Assembly (NCBI GenBank): GCA_005800655.1
Contig: SYEV01000045.1
Coordinates: forward strand, 1-37,175
Length of the DNA stretch: 37,175 nt
Source: Bacteroidota bacterium
Lineage (GTDB): Bacteria; Bacteroidota; Bacteroidia; Chitinophagales; Chitinophagaceae
Direction: 5' to 3'
In this document: piece after piece, positions 8,505 through 16,293 of the stretch
Position numbering within the stretch: position 1 is the first letter of the stretch
How the letters are laid out: every line of letters begins with the position of its first letter
Made by a program: the position numbers and the translations under genes
The notes under the pieces: generated by a model
The model's database searches: none
Told to the model about the DNA's origin: nothing
The model's input: the letters and a program-made list of their open reading frames with translations, nothing else

Positions 8505-9761
8505 CTACTTATTCGCCATATCTGGAATCTCTGCTGACTTATAAGCCCCAGCATCCAACTTCGCTTTTGTTTCGCTAAATGCTTTCAAGGTTAAATCAAT
8601 CTCCTCCTGCGTGTGCTCAGCAGTCGGAATCAACCTGTAAATAATATGTCCTTTAGGTATCACAGGATAGACAACTATTGAACAGAAAATTTTATAGTTC
8701 TCTCTTAAGTCCATCACCATTAGGGTTGCTTCTTCAACACCGCCTTTCATATAAACTGGTGTTACGACGGAATCAGTTTTACCAATATCAAAACCTCTTT
8801 CCTTCAACCCTTTTTGTAAAGCAAGGGCATTTTTCCACAAATTTTCCTTTAAGTGAGGCTGTGTTTGTAATAACTCTAAACGTTTTAAGTTTCCAACTAC
8901 ATAAGGCATGGGTAAACTTTTTGCAAATATTTGAGAACGGATATTGTAACGGATATAATCAATAATCGTTTTGGGGCCTGCCATAAAAGCACCTATCGAT
9001 GCCATACTTTTTGCAAAAGTAGAAAAGTACAAATCAATACCACTTTGACATCCTTGCTCCTCACCTGCACCGGCACCAGTTTTACCTAGTGTACCAAATC
9101 CATGTGCATCATCCACCAACATTCTGAATGGCACTTTTGATTTTAAATCAACAATTTCCTTCAGCTTACCTTGGTCACCAGCCATACCAAATACACCTTC
9201 TGTAATTACTAAAATTCCACCAGATTGTTGTTTTTCAATTAAGGCCTGTGCGCGGTGTAATTGCTTTTCACAATCTTCTACATCATTGTGCTTAAAAACA
9301 AAACGATGCCCCGGCAACATTCTTAAACCATCAATAATACATGCATGACACTCCGCATCATATACAACCACATCATGACGACCACAAATTGCATCAATCG
9401 CACTCATAATTCCTTGATAACCATAATTCATTAAAATAGCATCTTCCTTATTTTCAAAACTAGCCAACTCCGCTTCTAGTTGTTCATGTAAATCACTATT
9501 TCCACTCATCATCCTAGCACCCATCGGTAATGCCAAACCATATTTAGCACTTGCATCCGCATCTGCTTTTCGCACTTCCGGATGATTGGCCAAGCCCAAA
9601 TAATTATTCAAACTCCAAACAATCATTTCCTGACCTCTAAACTTCATTTTAGAACCAATTTCCCCTTCTAACTTTGGGAAGGCAAAGTAACCATGTGCTC
9701 TTTCACGATGTTGCCCAATAGGGCCATAGTTTTTAATGAGTCTTTCAAATATATCTGCCAT
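8505..9761 (-). CDS. Alpha-oxoamine synthase family PLP enzyme, likely serine palmitoyltransferase or a related acyltransferase
   Basis: A 418-residue PLP enzyme of the alpha-oxoamine synthase family, which condenses an amino acid with an acyl-CoA and loses CO2 (serine palmitoyltransferase, KBL, BioF, HemA). Visible family features are SLNNYLGLANHP, the substrate-loop MGARMMSGNSDLHEQLE, DAECHACIIDG with the PLP-stacking His, VDDAHGFGTLG, and FSTFAKSMASIGAF with Lys251 as the Schiff-base residue. The C-terminal extension beyond the core is short. Sphingolipid synthesis is common in this order, so SPT is the favoured role, but BioF or KBL activity cannot be excluded from sequence alone. The start MADIF at 9761 is chosen because a promoter element lies at 9783-9790. 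The gene is a single unit. Confidence 0.8.
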   Translation of the reverse strand: MADIFERLIKNYGPIGQHRERAHGYFAFPKLEGEIGSKMKFRGQEMIVWSLNNYLGLANHPEVRKADADASAKYGLALPMGARMMSGNSDLHEQLEAELASFENKEDAILMNYGYQGIMSAIDAICGRHDVVVYDAECHACIIDGLRMLPGHRFVFKHNDVEDCEKQLHRAQALIEKQQSGGILVITEGVFGMAGDQGKLKEIVDLKSKVPFRMLVDDAHGFGTLGKTGAGAGEEQGCQSGIDLYFSTFAKSMASIGAFMAGPKTIIDYIRYNIRSQIFAKSLPMPYVVGNLKRLELLQTQPHLKENLWKNALALQKGLKERGFDIGKTDSVVTPVYMKGGVEEATLMVMDLRENYKIFCSIVVYPVIPKGHIIYRLIPTAEHTQEEIDLTLKAFSETKAKLDAGAYKSAEIPDMANK

Positions 9762-9782
9762 AATAAGTGTGATTAAGTTAGG

Positions 9783-9790
9783 CAAATTTA
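9783..9790 (-). promoter_or_regulatory. -7 promoter element of the alpha-oxoamine synthase gene
   Basis: The minus strand reads TAAATTTG, an exact consensus -7 element, 21 bases upstream of the ATG at 9761. It overlaps the alternative upstream start at 9785 and argues against it. Confidence 0.5.
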
Positions 9791-9826
9791 ATAAAATTTT
9801 AGGTTTAAAACACTAATAATTAGGTG

Positions 9827-9836
9827 TAATTTGCAG
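9827..9836 (+). promoter_or_regulatory. Putative -7 element of pafA (TAnnTTGCAG variant)
   Basis: TAATTTGCAG lies 20 bases before the pafA ATG. The same TAnnTTGCAG form recurs upstream of two other genes in the window (11565 and 16262). It differs from the consensus by one T. Confidence 0.4.
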
Positions 9837-9856
9837 CATCATTTAAACAAGAATTT

Positions 9857-11503
9857 ATGCGATTTACACTTTTGTTAATAGTAGGCTTGATAGCAACGCA
9901 AACCTTTGCTCAAAAAGCCAACCCAGTTAAAGCAACAGCTACAAAACCAAAATTAGTAGTTGGCATCGTCGTTGATCAAATGCGATGGGACTACGTCAAT
10001 AAATTTAAACCCTTTTTTAAAACACAGAATGGGTTTTTAAAGATGATGAATCAAGGTGCAAGTTGTAATAATAATCTGATCCCCTATTTACCTACTGTAA
10101 CTGCTTGTGGACATACAGCAGTGTATACAGGTAGCACCCCAGCCATTCATGGTATCACGGGCAATAGTTGGTATGATAATATTCAGCAGCGAATGGTGTA
10201 TTGTGTTGAAGATAATTCAGTACAAGCCGTGGGTATTGAAAATAGCAGTGCAGGAAAAATGAGTCCATTGAATGTTTGGACTACCACCTTTGGAGATGAG
10301 CTTAAATTAGCCACCAATTTTAAAAGTAAAGTGTTTGGTGTTTCCTTGAAGGACAGAGGCGCAATCATTCCTGCAGGACATGCTGCAGATGGTGCTTTTT
10401 GGTATGATAGCAAATCTGGTAATTTTATTAGCTCCACTTATTATGGGAAATCACTTCCAACCTGGTTAACGAACTATAACAATGCAAAAAAGGTAGATAG
10501 CTTTTATAAATTAGGTTGGAGCTTAAGCTTACCTGCATCAGTTTATGAAAACAATTGCGATAATGACCAGAATGAATATGAATCTAAACCATTTGGTAAA
10601 GAGGTCAATGGCTTCCCTTATAATTTAAACTCCTATATCGGGAAAGACTATGGGAAAGTGTCAAGCACGCCCTATGGCAACAATCTAGTTTTAGATATTG
10701 CCACCCAAACATTAATCAATGAAAAAATGGGGCTAGATGATATCACTGATTTATTGGCGGTAAGTTTTTCTTCTCCTGATTATATTGGACATGCTTTTGG
10801 TCCAAATTCATGGGAAACTTTAGATGGCTATATTAAATTAGATGAACTATTGGCACAGTTTTTTACGACCCTTGATCAGCAAGTAGGTAAAGATAACTAT
10901 ACTGTATTTTTAACTGCAGACCATGCAGTTGCCCCTATTCCAGGATATGCGCAAAAGCATAAAATACCAGCTGGCACTATTACAGATGATGGTATTAAAA
11001 ATGAAATTGGAAAAATGCTAAGTGCTAAAGGATTGAATCCGAAATTAATTTCAGCGATCACCGAATTCAATATTTATTTTAACCATCATTTAATGGATAG
11101 CTTACAAATAAGTCAAGATAAGTTAACCTCCCTAATTACAAATTATCTTGAACATAAAAGTAATATTATTCAAGTGGTTGAATCGCGTAAAGCGGCATAT
11201 GCCCCCTTACCACAAAGTATCAGAGAGCGAATAGTCAATGGATTTAATCCACAAAGAAGTGGCGATTTAATGTTCATTACAAAATCAGGTGTGGTTGGCG
11301 GTGGTAATACCGGAACAGGTCATGGCGTATTTTATAATTATGACGCACATATTCCTTTATTATTTTATGGAAAAGGAATCAAGAAGGGGCAAGTAAACAA
11401 TGTGAACTATATGACTGATATCGCTCCTACCATTACCACATTACTAGGCATCCAAATGCCAAGCGGTAGTATTGGGAAACCGATTTTAGAAGTAATTCAA
11501 TAA
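9857..11503 (+). CDS. pafA: PafA-type alkaline phosphatase, periplasmic
   Basis: A 548-residue exported phosphomonoesterase of the alkaline phosphatase superfamily. A signal peptide ends near TQTFAQ. The active-site residues of the well-studied Elizabethkingia PafA can be placed with a constant offset of three: nucleophile Thr82 (in TVTACGH), Asn103 (GNSWYD), Lys165 and Arg167 (SLKDRG). Zinc ligands are seen in VVDQMRWD, SSPDYIGHAFGP, TADHAV and GTGHGVF. Lys and Arg at those positions mark the monoesterase type rather than phosphodiesterases. In Flavobacteria this enzyme is made even when phosphate is plentiful and releases phosphate from organic esters. It is monocistronic and divergent from the alpha-oxoamine synthase gene. 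Confidence 0.93.
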   Translation: MRFTLLLIVGLIATQTFAQKANPVKATATKPKLVVGIVVDQMRWDYVNKFKPFFKTQNGFLKMMNQGASCNNNLIPYLPTVTACGHTAVYTGSTPAIHGITGNSWYDNIQQRMVYCVEDNSVQAVGIENSSAGKMSPLNVWTTTFGDELKLATNFKSKVFGVSLKDRGAIIPAGHAADGAFWYDSKSGNFISSTYYGKSLPTWLTNYNNAKKVDSFYKLGWSLSLPASVYENNCDNDQNEYESKPFGKEVNGFPYNLNSYIGKDYGKVSSTPYGNNLVLDIATQTLINEKMGLDDITDLLAVSFSSPDYIGHAFGPNSWETLDGYIKLDELLAQFFTTLDQQVGKDNYTVFLTADHAVAPIPGYAQKHKIPAGTITDDGIKNEIGKMLSAKGLNPKLISAITEFNIYFNHHLMDSLQISQDKLTSLITNYLEHKSNIIQVVESRKAAYAPLPQSIRERIVNGFNPQRSGDLMFITKSGVVGGGNTGTGHGVFYNYDAHIPLLFYGKGIKKGQVNNVNYMTDIAPTITTLLGIQMPSGSIGKPILEVIQ

Positions 11504-11543
11504 AAAACGCAAAAATATGATATCTATCAACCCTAACTAACAC

Positions 11544-11572
11544 ATATAATTAAATTAATTATATTAAATTGC
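11544..11572 (+). promoter_or_regulatory. Palindrome abutting the promoter of the small Cys-rich gene
   Basis: ATATAATTAA (11544-11553) and TTAATTATAT (11555-11564) are perfect inverted arms around one base. They are directly followed by TAAATTGCAG (from 11565), the variant -7 element. The palindrome would cover the spacer and -33 region, a natural repressor or activator site. All-AT arms make chance occurrence possible. Confidence 0.35.
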
Positions 11573-11609
11573 AGTTAGAAATTAATTCTATTACCATAAA
11601 AAATTAACC

Positions 11610-11831
11610 ATGAAAAAAATAGCCATTTTTTTATTAGCCGGTTTACTTTCACTTTCTACCACTGCTGTTATGGCAAATTGCGATGGAAAATGCAAAGACA
11701 AAACCAAATGTACTGAATGTAAAAAGAAAGAAACCAAAGATCCTAAAGCTCATAAATGCACTAAAGAATGTATGAAAGATGGCAAATGTGCTGAAATGAA
11801 AAAAGACACTAAAGGAAAAGGCAAAGATTAA
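11610..11831 (+). CDS. Small secreted Cys/Lys-rich protein
   Basis: A 73-residue protein with a clear signal peptide (MKKIAIFLLAGLLSLSTTAVMA) and a mature part of about 51 residues that holds seven cysteines and about twenty lysines. Cysteines occur as C-x3-C, C-x5-C, C-x2-C and C-x3-C style pairs. The pattern suggests metal binding or disulfide cross-linking in the periplasm or at the surface. I do not recognise a named family. It has its own predicted promoter and a strong terminator, so it may be abundantly expressed. It could also be processed as a small metal-scavenging or stress protein; that is inference. Confidence 0.75.
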   Translation: MKKIAIFLLAGLLSLSTTAVMANCDGKCKDKTKCTECKKKETKDPKAHKCTKECMKDGKCAEMKKDTKGKGKD

Positions 11832-11850
11832 TTACTCGCACTATTCCACT

Positions 11851-11887
11851 AAAAAAGGGATCCCGTTTATCGGGATCCCTTTTTTTT
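11851..11887. terminator. Strong bidirectional terminator
   Basis: A perfect stem AAAAAAGGGATCCCG (11851-11865) with CGGGATCCCTTTTTT and a five-base loop. T-runs on both strands make it serve both the small Cys-rich gene and the convergent isocitrate dehydrogenase gene. Confidence 0.9.
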
Positions 11888-11921
11888 AAAGCCATATTTT
11901 GCTGTTCAATAGTAAATTCAA

Positions 11922-13151
11922 CTACCCAAGCTTTGCTTTCAAATTCGCATCCAATGCATCCAAGAACTCTTCAGTATAAACATAGTGATCGCCATGTTTA
12001 ACCTTGTTACCATGCACACATACTGCTAAATCCTTGGTCATGATACCCGACTCCACTGTTTCCACACAAACATCTTCCAATGCTTTAGCAAAACGAATTA
12101 ACTCTTGGTTATTATCTAATTGGCCTCTAAACTCTAGGCCTCTTGTCCATGCAAAGATAGATGCTATAGGATTGGTAGAAGTTCTGTTTCCTTTTTGGTG
12201 CTCACGGAAGTGACGTGTCACGGTTCCATGTGCCGCCTCTGCTTCCATTACTTTTCCATCAGGTGTAATTAAAGTTGAAGTCATTAAACCTAATGAGCCA
12301 AACCCTTGCGCTACAGTATCAGATTGCACGTCACCATCATAGTTTTTACAAGCCCAAACAAAATTACCATTCCATTTTAATGCACTCGCCACCATATCAT
12401 CAATTAAACGGTGCTCGTAGGTAATGCCTGCAGCCTCATACTTCGCTTTAAATTCACCTTGGTACACTTCTTCAAAAATATCTTTGAAACGACCATCGTA
12501 TTTTTTTAAGATGGTATTTTTTGTTGATAAATATAAAGGCCATTTTTTAACCAATGCTTGGTTAAAACAAGCACGTGCAAAACCATAGATACTTTCGTCG
12601 GTGTTGTACATCGTTAAAGCAACGCCATCTCCTTTAAAGTTGAACACTTCAAATTCTTGCACTGTTCCGTCCTCCCCTTCAAACTTTACGGTTAATTTAC
12701 CTTTGCCTTTTGTAACAAAGTCGGTTGCACGATATTGATCCCCAAATGCATGACGACCAATACAAATAGGTGCTGTCCAGTTAGGCACTAAACGAGGCAC
12801 ATTACTACATACAATGGGCTCTCTAAAAACAGTACCATCTAAAATATTACGAATAGTCCCATTAGGGCTCTTCCACATTTGTTTTAACTTGAATTCTTCC
12901 ACTCTTTGTTCGTCAGGCGTAATAGTCGCACATTTGATACCAACGCCATATTGTTTAATCGCATTTGCAGCGTCAATCGTTACTTGGTCATTTGTTTCAT
13001 CTCGGTACTCCATTCCTAGATCATAATACTTAATATCAATTTCTAAATAAGGAAGAATTAATTTGTCCTTTATGAACTTCCATATAATTCTGGTCATCTC
13101 ATCTCCATCCAATTCAACAACTGGATTAGCTACTTTAATTTTTTGTCCCAT
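11922..13151 (-). CDS. icd: NADP-dependent isocitrate dehydrogenase, eukaryote-like type
   Basis: A 409-residue cytosolic enzyme that oxidises isocitrate to 2-oxoglutarate, reducing NADP+. It belongs to the homodimeric type II group shared with eukaryotic IDH1/IDH2, not to the E. coli type. Visible features include the N-terminal [16 protein letters not shown], substrate-binding [19 protein letters not shown], the catalytic and metal region [24 protein letters not shown], and the NADP-binding [16 protein letters not shown] followed by [15 protein letters not shown]. The length is typical. It is a single gene with a consensus -7 element upstream and a shared terminator downstream. Confidence 0.96.
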   Translation of the reverse strand: MGQKIKVANPVVELDGDEMTRIIWKFIKDKLILPYLEIDIKYYDLGMEYRDETNDQVTIDAANAIKQYGVGIKCATITPDEQRVEEFKLKQMWKSPNGTIRNILDGTVFREPIVCSNVPRLVPNWTAPICIGRHAFGDQYRATDFVTKGKGKLTVKFEGEDGTVQEFEVFNFKGDGVALTMYNTDESIYGFARACFNQALVKKWPLYLSTKNTILKKYDGRFKDIFEEVYQGEFKAKYEAAGITYEHRLIDDMVASALKWNGNFVWACKNYDGDVQSDTVAQGFGSLGLMTSTLITPDGKVMEAEAAHGTVTRHFREHQKGNRTSTNPIASIFAWTRGLEFRGQLDNNQELIRFAKALEDVCVETVESGIMTKDLAVCVHGNKVKHGDHYVYTEEFLDALDANLKAKLG

Positions 13152-13171
13152 AATGTTTGAAATTTAATGCA

Positions 13172-13179
13172 CAAATGTA
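13172..13179 (-). promoter_or_regulatory. -7 promoter element of the isocitrate dehydrogenase gene
   Basis: The minus strand reads TACATTTG, an exact TAnnTTTG match, 20 bases upstream of the ATG. No clear -33 element was found. Confidence 0.5.
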
Positions 13180-13263
13180 CAAAAACTACGCTTAAAAAGC
13201 GCCATTATTCGCCTTAAATCAGGGGGAATTACCCCGTATTCTTTTGCTTGAAAAAAAATATGA

Positions 13264-15165
13264 TTAGGCGCCCTTATGATTTACAATTAAAACCGGAATA
13301 CTTACTTTATGCCTTACTGACTCAATGGTTTCTCCAAAAATATAGTCCTTCCATCCTTGATGCCTGTGACCGCCCATCACGAGTAATTGCGCGTCGCATT
13401 CATGAACAATACGTACTATTTCCTTTACCCTATTTTTATAGCCCAAACAGGTTTTTACTTGATAGCCTTTGCTGATAAGTGCATTAGCATACGTATCCAA
13501 TCTTTCTTGGTCTTTTCTGGTTTCGGCATCATCACTCGCATCCTGCAAATAATTAGCAGTGACACTTTCAACAATATGTATAAAAATGAATTGGGTATCC
13601 TGGTGAGGCGTATGTTCAAAACCACTTGGATGGGATTGTTGTATCGCCTTCTTAATCAGCTTTGCATCTGTTACAGAAAAATCAACAGCGATTGCAATGC
13701 GATGCACCGGTAAATCATCCGACCAATCTAATTCAATGGGCATGCCATGAAAATCTGTTTCAGATTGTGGTTTATTCTTTAAGGTTAAGGGATAAAATGT
13801 AATGAACAATAGTAGCGCTAAAAATAGCACCACCAACAACACTAGCCCAATTTTTAAACTCAATGAATTTGAATTTTGAAAAAAATCACCCACAAAATCA
13901 ATCACCAAATGACTATTTAAATAAACCAAAATAGCGGCAATGATCCATGCAAATATTTTAATTTTTATACCAATGACGTATTCTCCCATTTTATTTTTAT
14001 CACTTACAAAATGAATTAATGGAATTACCGCGAATCCTAATTGCAAACTCAAAATAACTTGACTAAACACCAACAAGGCATCTACCCTTTCCTCACCCAT
14101 AATTCCAATCACCAATACGGCAGGTGTGATGGCCAATAAACGCGTAAGCAATCTTCTAATCCAGGGGTTCAATCTTAATTTCAGATATCCTTCCATAACT
14201 ATTTGCCCAGCCAATGTTCCAGTAACTGTTGAGCTTTGACCAGCCGCAATTAATGCAATTGCAAATAAGATAGGTGCCAACTTTGAACCAAGTAGTGGCG
14301 CTAATAACGAATGCGCCTCTTCTATTTTCGCTACCCCTTGATGTCCTGTATAAAAAAAAGTGGATGCTGCTAAAATAAGTATTGCAGCATTGACGAAAAA
14401 AGCCAAATTTAAAGCAACGGCGCTATCAATAAAATTATATAAAATGGATTTTCGAATTCCCTTCGGAGTCCTATCTATTTTTCGCGTTTGCACTAAAGCT
14501 GAATGCAAATATAAATTGTGCGGCATCACAGTTGCCCCAATAATTCCAACGGCAATGTATAAAGCAGTTGGTGATAATTTTGTTGGAATGAACCCCACTA
14601 TTGCTTGAGACAAATCAGGCTTCGCTATAAATAATTGTGCTAAAAAACTAAACCCAATGGTCGCAACCAATAAAATAATAAAGGCTTCCATTTTTCGAAT
14701 ACCATAGCGTTGTAAAAGCAAAAATAAAAACGTATCTAACACAGTAATACAAGTGCCATACATTAAAGGAATACCTGTCAGTAACTTAATCCCAATGGCC
14801 ATTCCTAAAACTTCTGCTAAGTCGGTTGCCGCTATCGCTAATTCTGCTAAAATATATAAAGCAAAGTTAACCGAAGGAGGATAAGTTTCGCGATTGGCTT
14901 GCGCCAAATCCAACCGCCTAACAATGCCTAACCTTGCGCTTAAGCTTTGTAAAAGAATCGCCATAATATTACTTAAAAGCAAAATCCAAATAAGCTGATA
15001 TCCAAAAGCCGCACCGCCTTGCAAATCAGTGGCCCAATTGCCTGGATCCATATAACCCACACTCACCAAATAAGCGGGACCAATAAAGGCAAGAAATTTA
15101 CGCCAGCCACGTTTATTTTGAACTGGAACGGATTCATGAAGCGTATCAAGTGATTTGTTAGACAT
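13264..15165 (-). CDS. Nramp-family metal transporter fused to a universal stress protein domain
   Basis: A 633-residue fusion. Residues about 25-465 form an Nramp (MntH-type) transporter of roughly eleven helices, with the metal-binding motifs DPGN at residues 40-43 and MPHNLYLHS, so import of Mn2+ or Fe2+ with protons is expected. Residues 488-633 form a UspA-like domain, starting HRIAIAVDFS and ending with GGHRHQGWKDYIFGET before the final strand. Its ATP-binding glycine motif is only partly kept (second glycine replaced, last Gly-Ser as Gly-Glu). The domain would face the cytosol and may sense nucleotide or stress. Plain MntH is about 410-450 residues. A near-consensus promoter element (TAAATTTA, minus strand, 15175-15182) precedes it. 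The transporter call is firm; the metal is inferred. Confidence 0.9.
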   Translation of the reverse strand: MSNKSLDTLHESVPVQNKRGWRKFLAFIGPAYLVSVGYMDPGNWATDLQGGAAFGYQLIWILLLSNIMAILLQSLSARLGIVRRLDLAQANRETYPPSVNFALYILAELAIAATDLAEVLGMAIGIKLLTGIPLMYGTCITVLDTFLFLLLQRYGIRKMEAFIILLVATIGFSFLAQLFIAKPDLSQAIVGFIPTKLSPTALYIAVGIIGATVMPHNLYLHSALVQTRKIDRTPKGIRKSILYNFIDSAVALNLAFFVNAAILILAASTFFYTGHQGVAKIEEAHSLLAPLLGSKLAPILFAIALIAAGQSSTVTGTLAGQIVMEGYLKLRLNPWIRRLLTRLLAITPAVLVIGIMGEERVDALLVFSQVILSLQLGFAVIPLIHFVSDKNKMGEYVIGIKIKIFAWIIAAILVYLNSHLVIDFVGDFFQNSNSLSLKIGLVLLVVLFLALLLFITFYPLTLKNKPQSETDFHGMPIELDWSDDLPVHRIAIAVDFSVTDAKLIKKAIQQSHPSGFEHTPHQDTQFIFIHIVESVTANYLQDASDDAETRKDQERLDTYANALISKGYQVKTCLGYKNRVKEIVRIVHECDAQLLVMGGHRHQGWKDYIFGETIESVRHKVSIPVLIVNHKGA

Positions 15166-15239
15166 AGGATACCCTAAATTTAATCATAAATCCCTTGTAG
15201 AACTGCATATGAAAGCCTATTTTAGTGAAAATTTACTAA

Positions 15240-16187
15240 ATGCGTAAAAGCACCATAATTTTTTGTCTGGTATTGTTATTTTCTTGCGGTGAAAAAAAAA
15301 CCGATTTGACAGGCAATACCCCCCTAAAAATTAATGATTTTAATAAAGCATTTAAACTTGCCACCCTTCCTATCACCATCACGGATACCAACCTTACTAA
15401 ATTTACTGATACAATACAAATAGGTCGTAAAGCATTGGTTCAATTTATACCTGACTCCATTGTTGAACAAATTATTGCGAGCAAGGATAAAAAAGCAATT
15501 TTACACCCAATTTTAAAAATCGAAAAAGAAGAAGAATATTATTTATTGTTAAATGTGCAGCATCCCACAAAACAGGATATTGCCGTGGTTGTTTTTAGTA
15601 AAAAAAATAAATACTTAGGTTTTAAAGTTGTTGCAGCATTTGATGAGCAGCAAAAAAATTCAAGACTATATGGCAAAACCTTAACCATCAATAAAGAACC
15701 CACATTTTTAGTTTCTGAAAATAAAATGGGAGAAGATAATGCAGCCAGTTATGAAAAAAAGGGATGGGCTTATTCCGATAGTATTTTTAAACTCATCTTT
15801 TTTGATAGCAATAAAAAACCAAACTCTAGTGTGATCATCAATCCAATAGATACATTGCCCACCATGAATACTTATAGTGGCGACTATGCGAGAGATAGTA
15901 AAAACTTCATTTCAATTCGAGATTTAACTACCCCCAATAAATATCAGTTTTTTTTACATTTTGAAAAACAAAATGGCGACTGTGTGGGAGAGCTAAAAGG
16001 GCTTTTAAATTTCACAAAAAACAAGGCAACCTATACTGAAAAAGGCGACCCTTGCATCATACATTTCACCATTACGGGGAATGTTATCGCCATTAAGGAA
16101 GAAGGCAATTGTGGTAATCACCGCAACATGACCTGCTACTTCAATGACAATTACGACAAAAAAAGGAAGCGGAATAAGAAGAAATAA
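15240..16187 (+). CDS. Lipoprotein of unknown function
   Basis: A 315-residue protein whose N-terminus is a lipoprotein signal peptide with lipobox LFSC and Cys16. I recognise no catalytic domain. The middle part is rich in Lys, Asn and Ile. The last 110 residues (from about SVIINPIDTLPTMNTYSGDY) look like a beta-rich domain with two Cys pairs near the end, and the protein ends in a strongly basic run (KKRKRNKKK). It stands alone, divergent from the Nramp fusion gene, and the 52-residue region after Cys16 is probably a linker. Nothing in the neighbourhood suggests a role. Confidence 0.75.
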   Translation: MRKSTIIFCLVLLFSCGEKKTDLTGNTPLKINDFNKAFKLATLPITITDTNLTKFTDTIQIGRKALVQFIPDSIVEQIIASKDKKAILHPILKIEKEEEYYLLLNVQHPTKQDIAVVVFSKKNKYLGFKVVAAFDEQQKNSRLYGKTLTINKEPTFLVSENKMGEDNAASYEKKGWAYSDSIFKLIFFDSNKKPNSSVIINPIDTLPTMNTYSGDYARDSKNFISIRDLTTPNKYQFFLHFEKQNGDCVGELKGLLNFTKNKATYTEKGDPCIIHFTITGNVIAIKEEGNCGNHRNMTCYFNDNYDKKRKRNKKK

Positions 16188-16233
16188 TCCACATTTATGG
16201 TCAATAAAGTCATCTTTTCCACAGTTTAATGTG

Positions 16234-16271
16234 TAAAATGTACATTTTAACTAATTACCATTATATTGCAG
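16234..16271 (+). promoter_or_regulatory. Perfect palindrome and promoter of the glucan phosphorylase gene
   Basis: TAAAATGTACATTTTA at 16234-16249 is a perfect 16-bp palindrome. It lies 12 bases before TATATTGCAG (16262-16271), a variant -7 element 22 bases from the ATG. The palindrome would overlap the -33 region, as expected of an operator for a dimeric regulator. Confidence 0.45.
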
Positions 16272-16293
16272 GCAAATAATCAAACCAAGATTT

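Noticed and set aside
13248..13475. Small plus-strand frame opposite the end of the Nramp fusion gene
   Set aside because: It lies almost wholly antisense to a well-conserved domain and has no family-like sequence or promoter; treated as a shadow.
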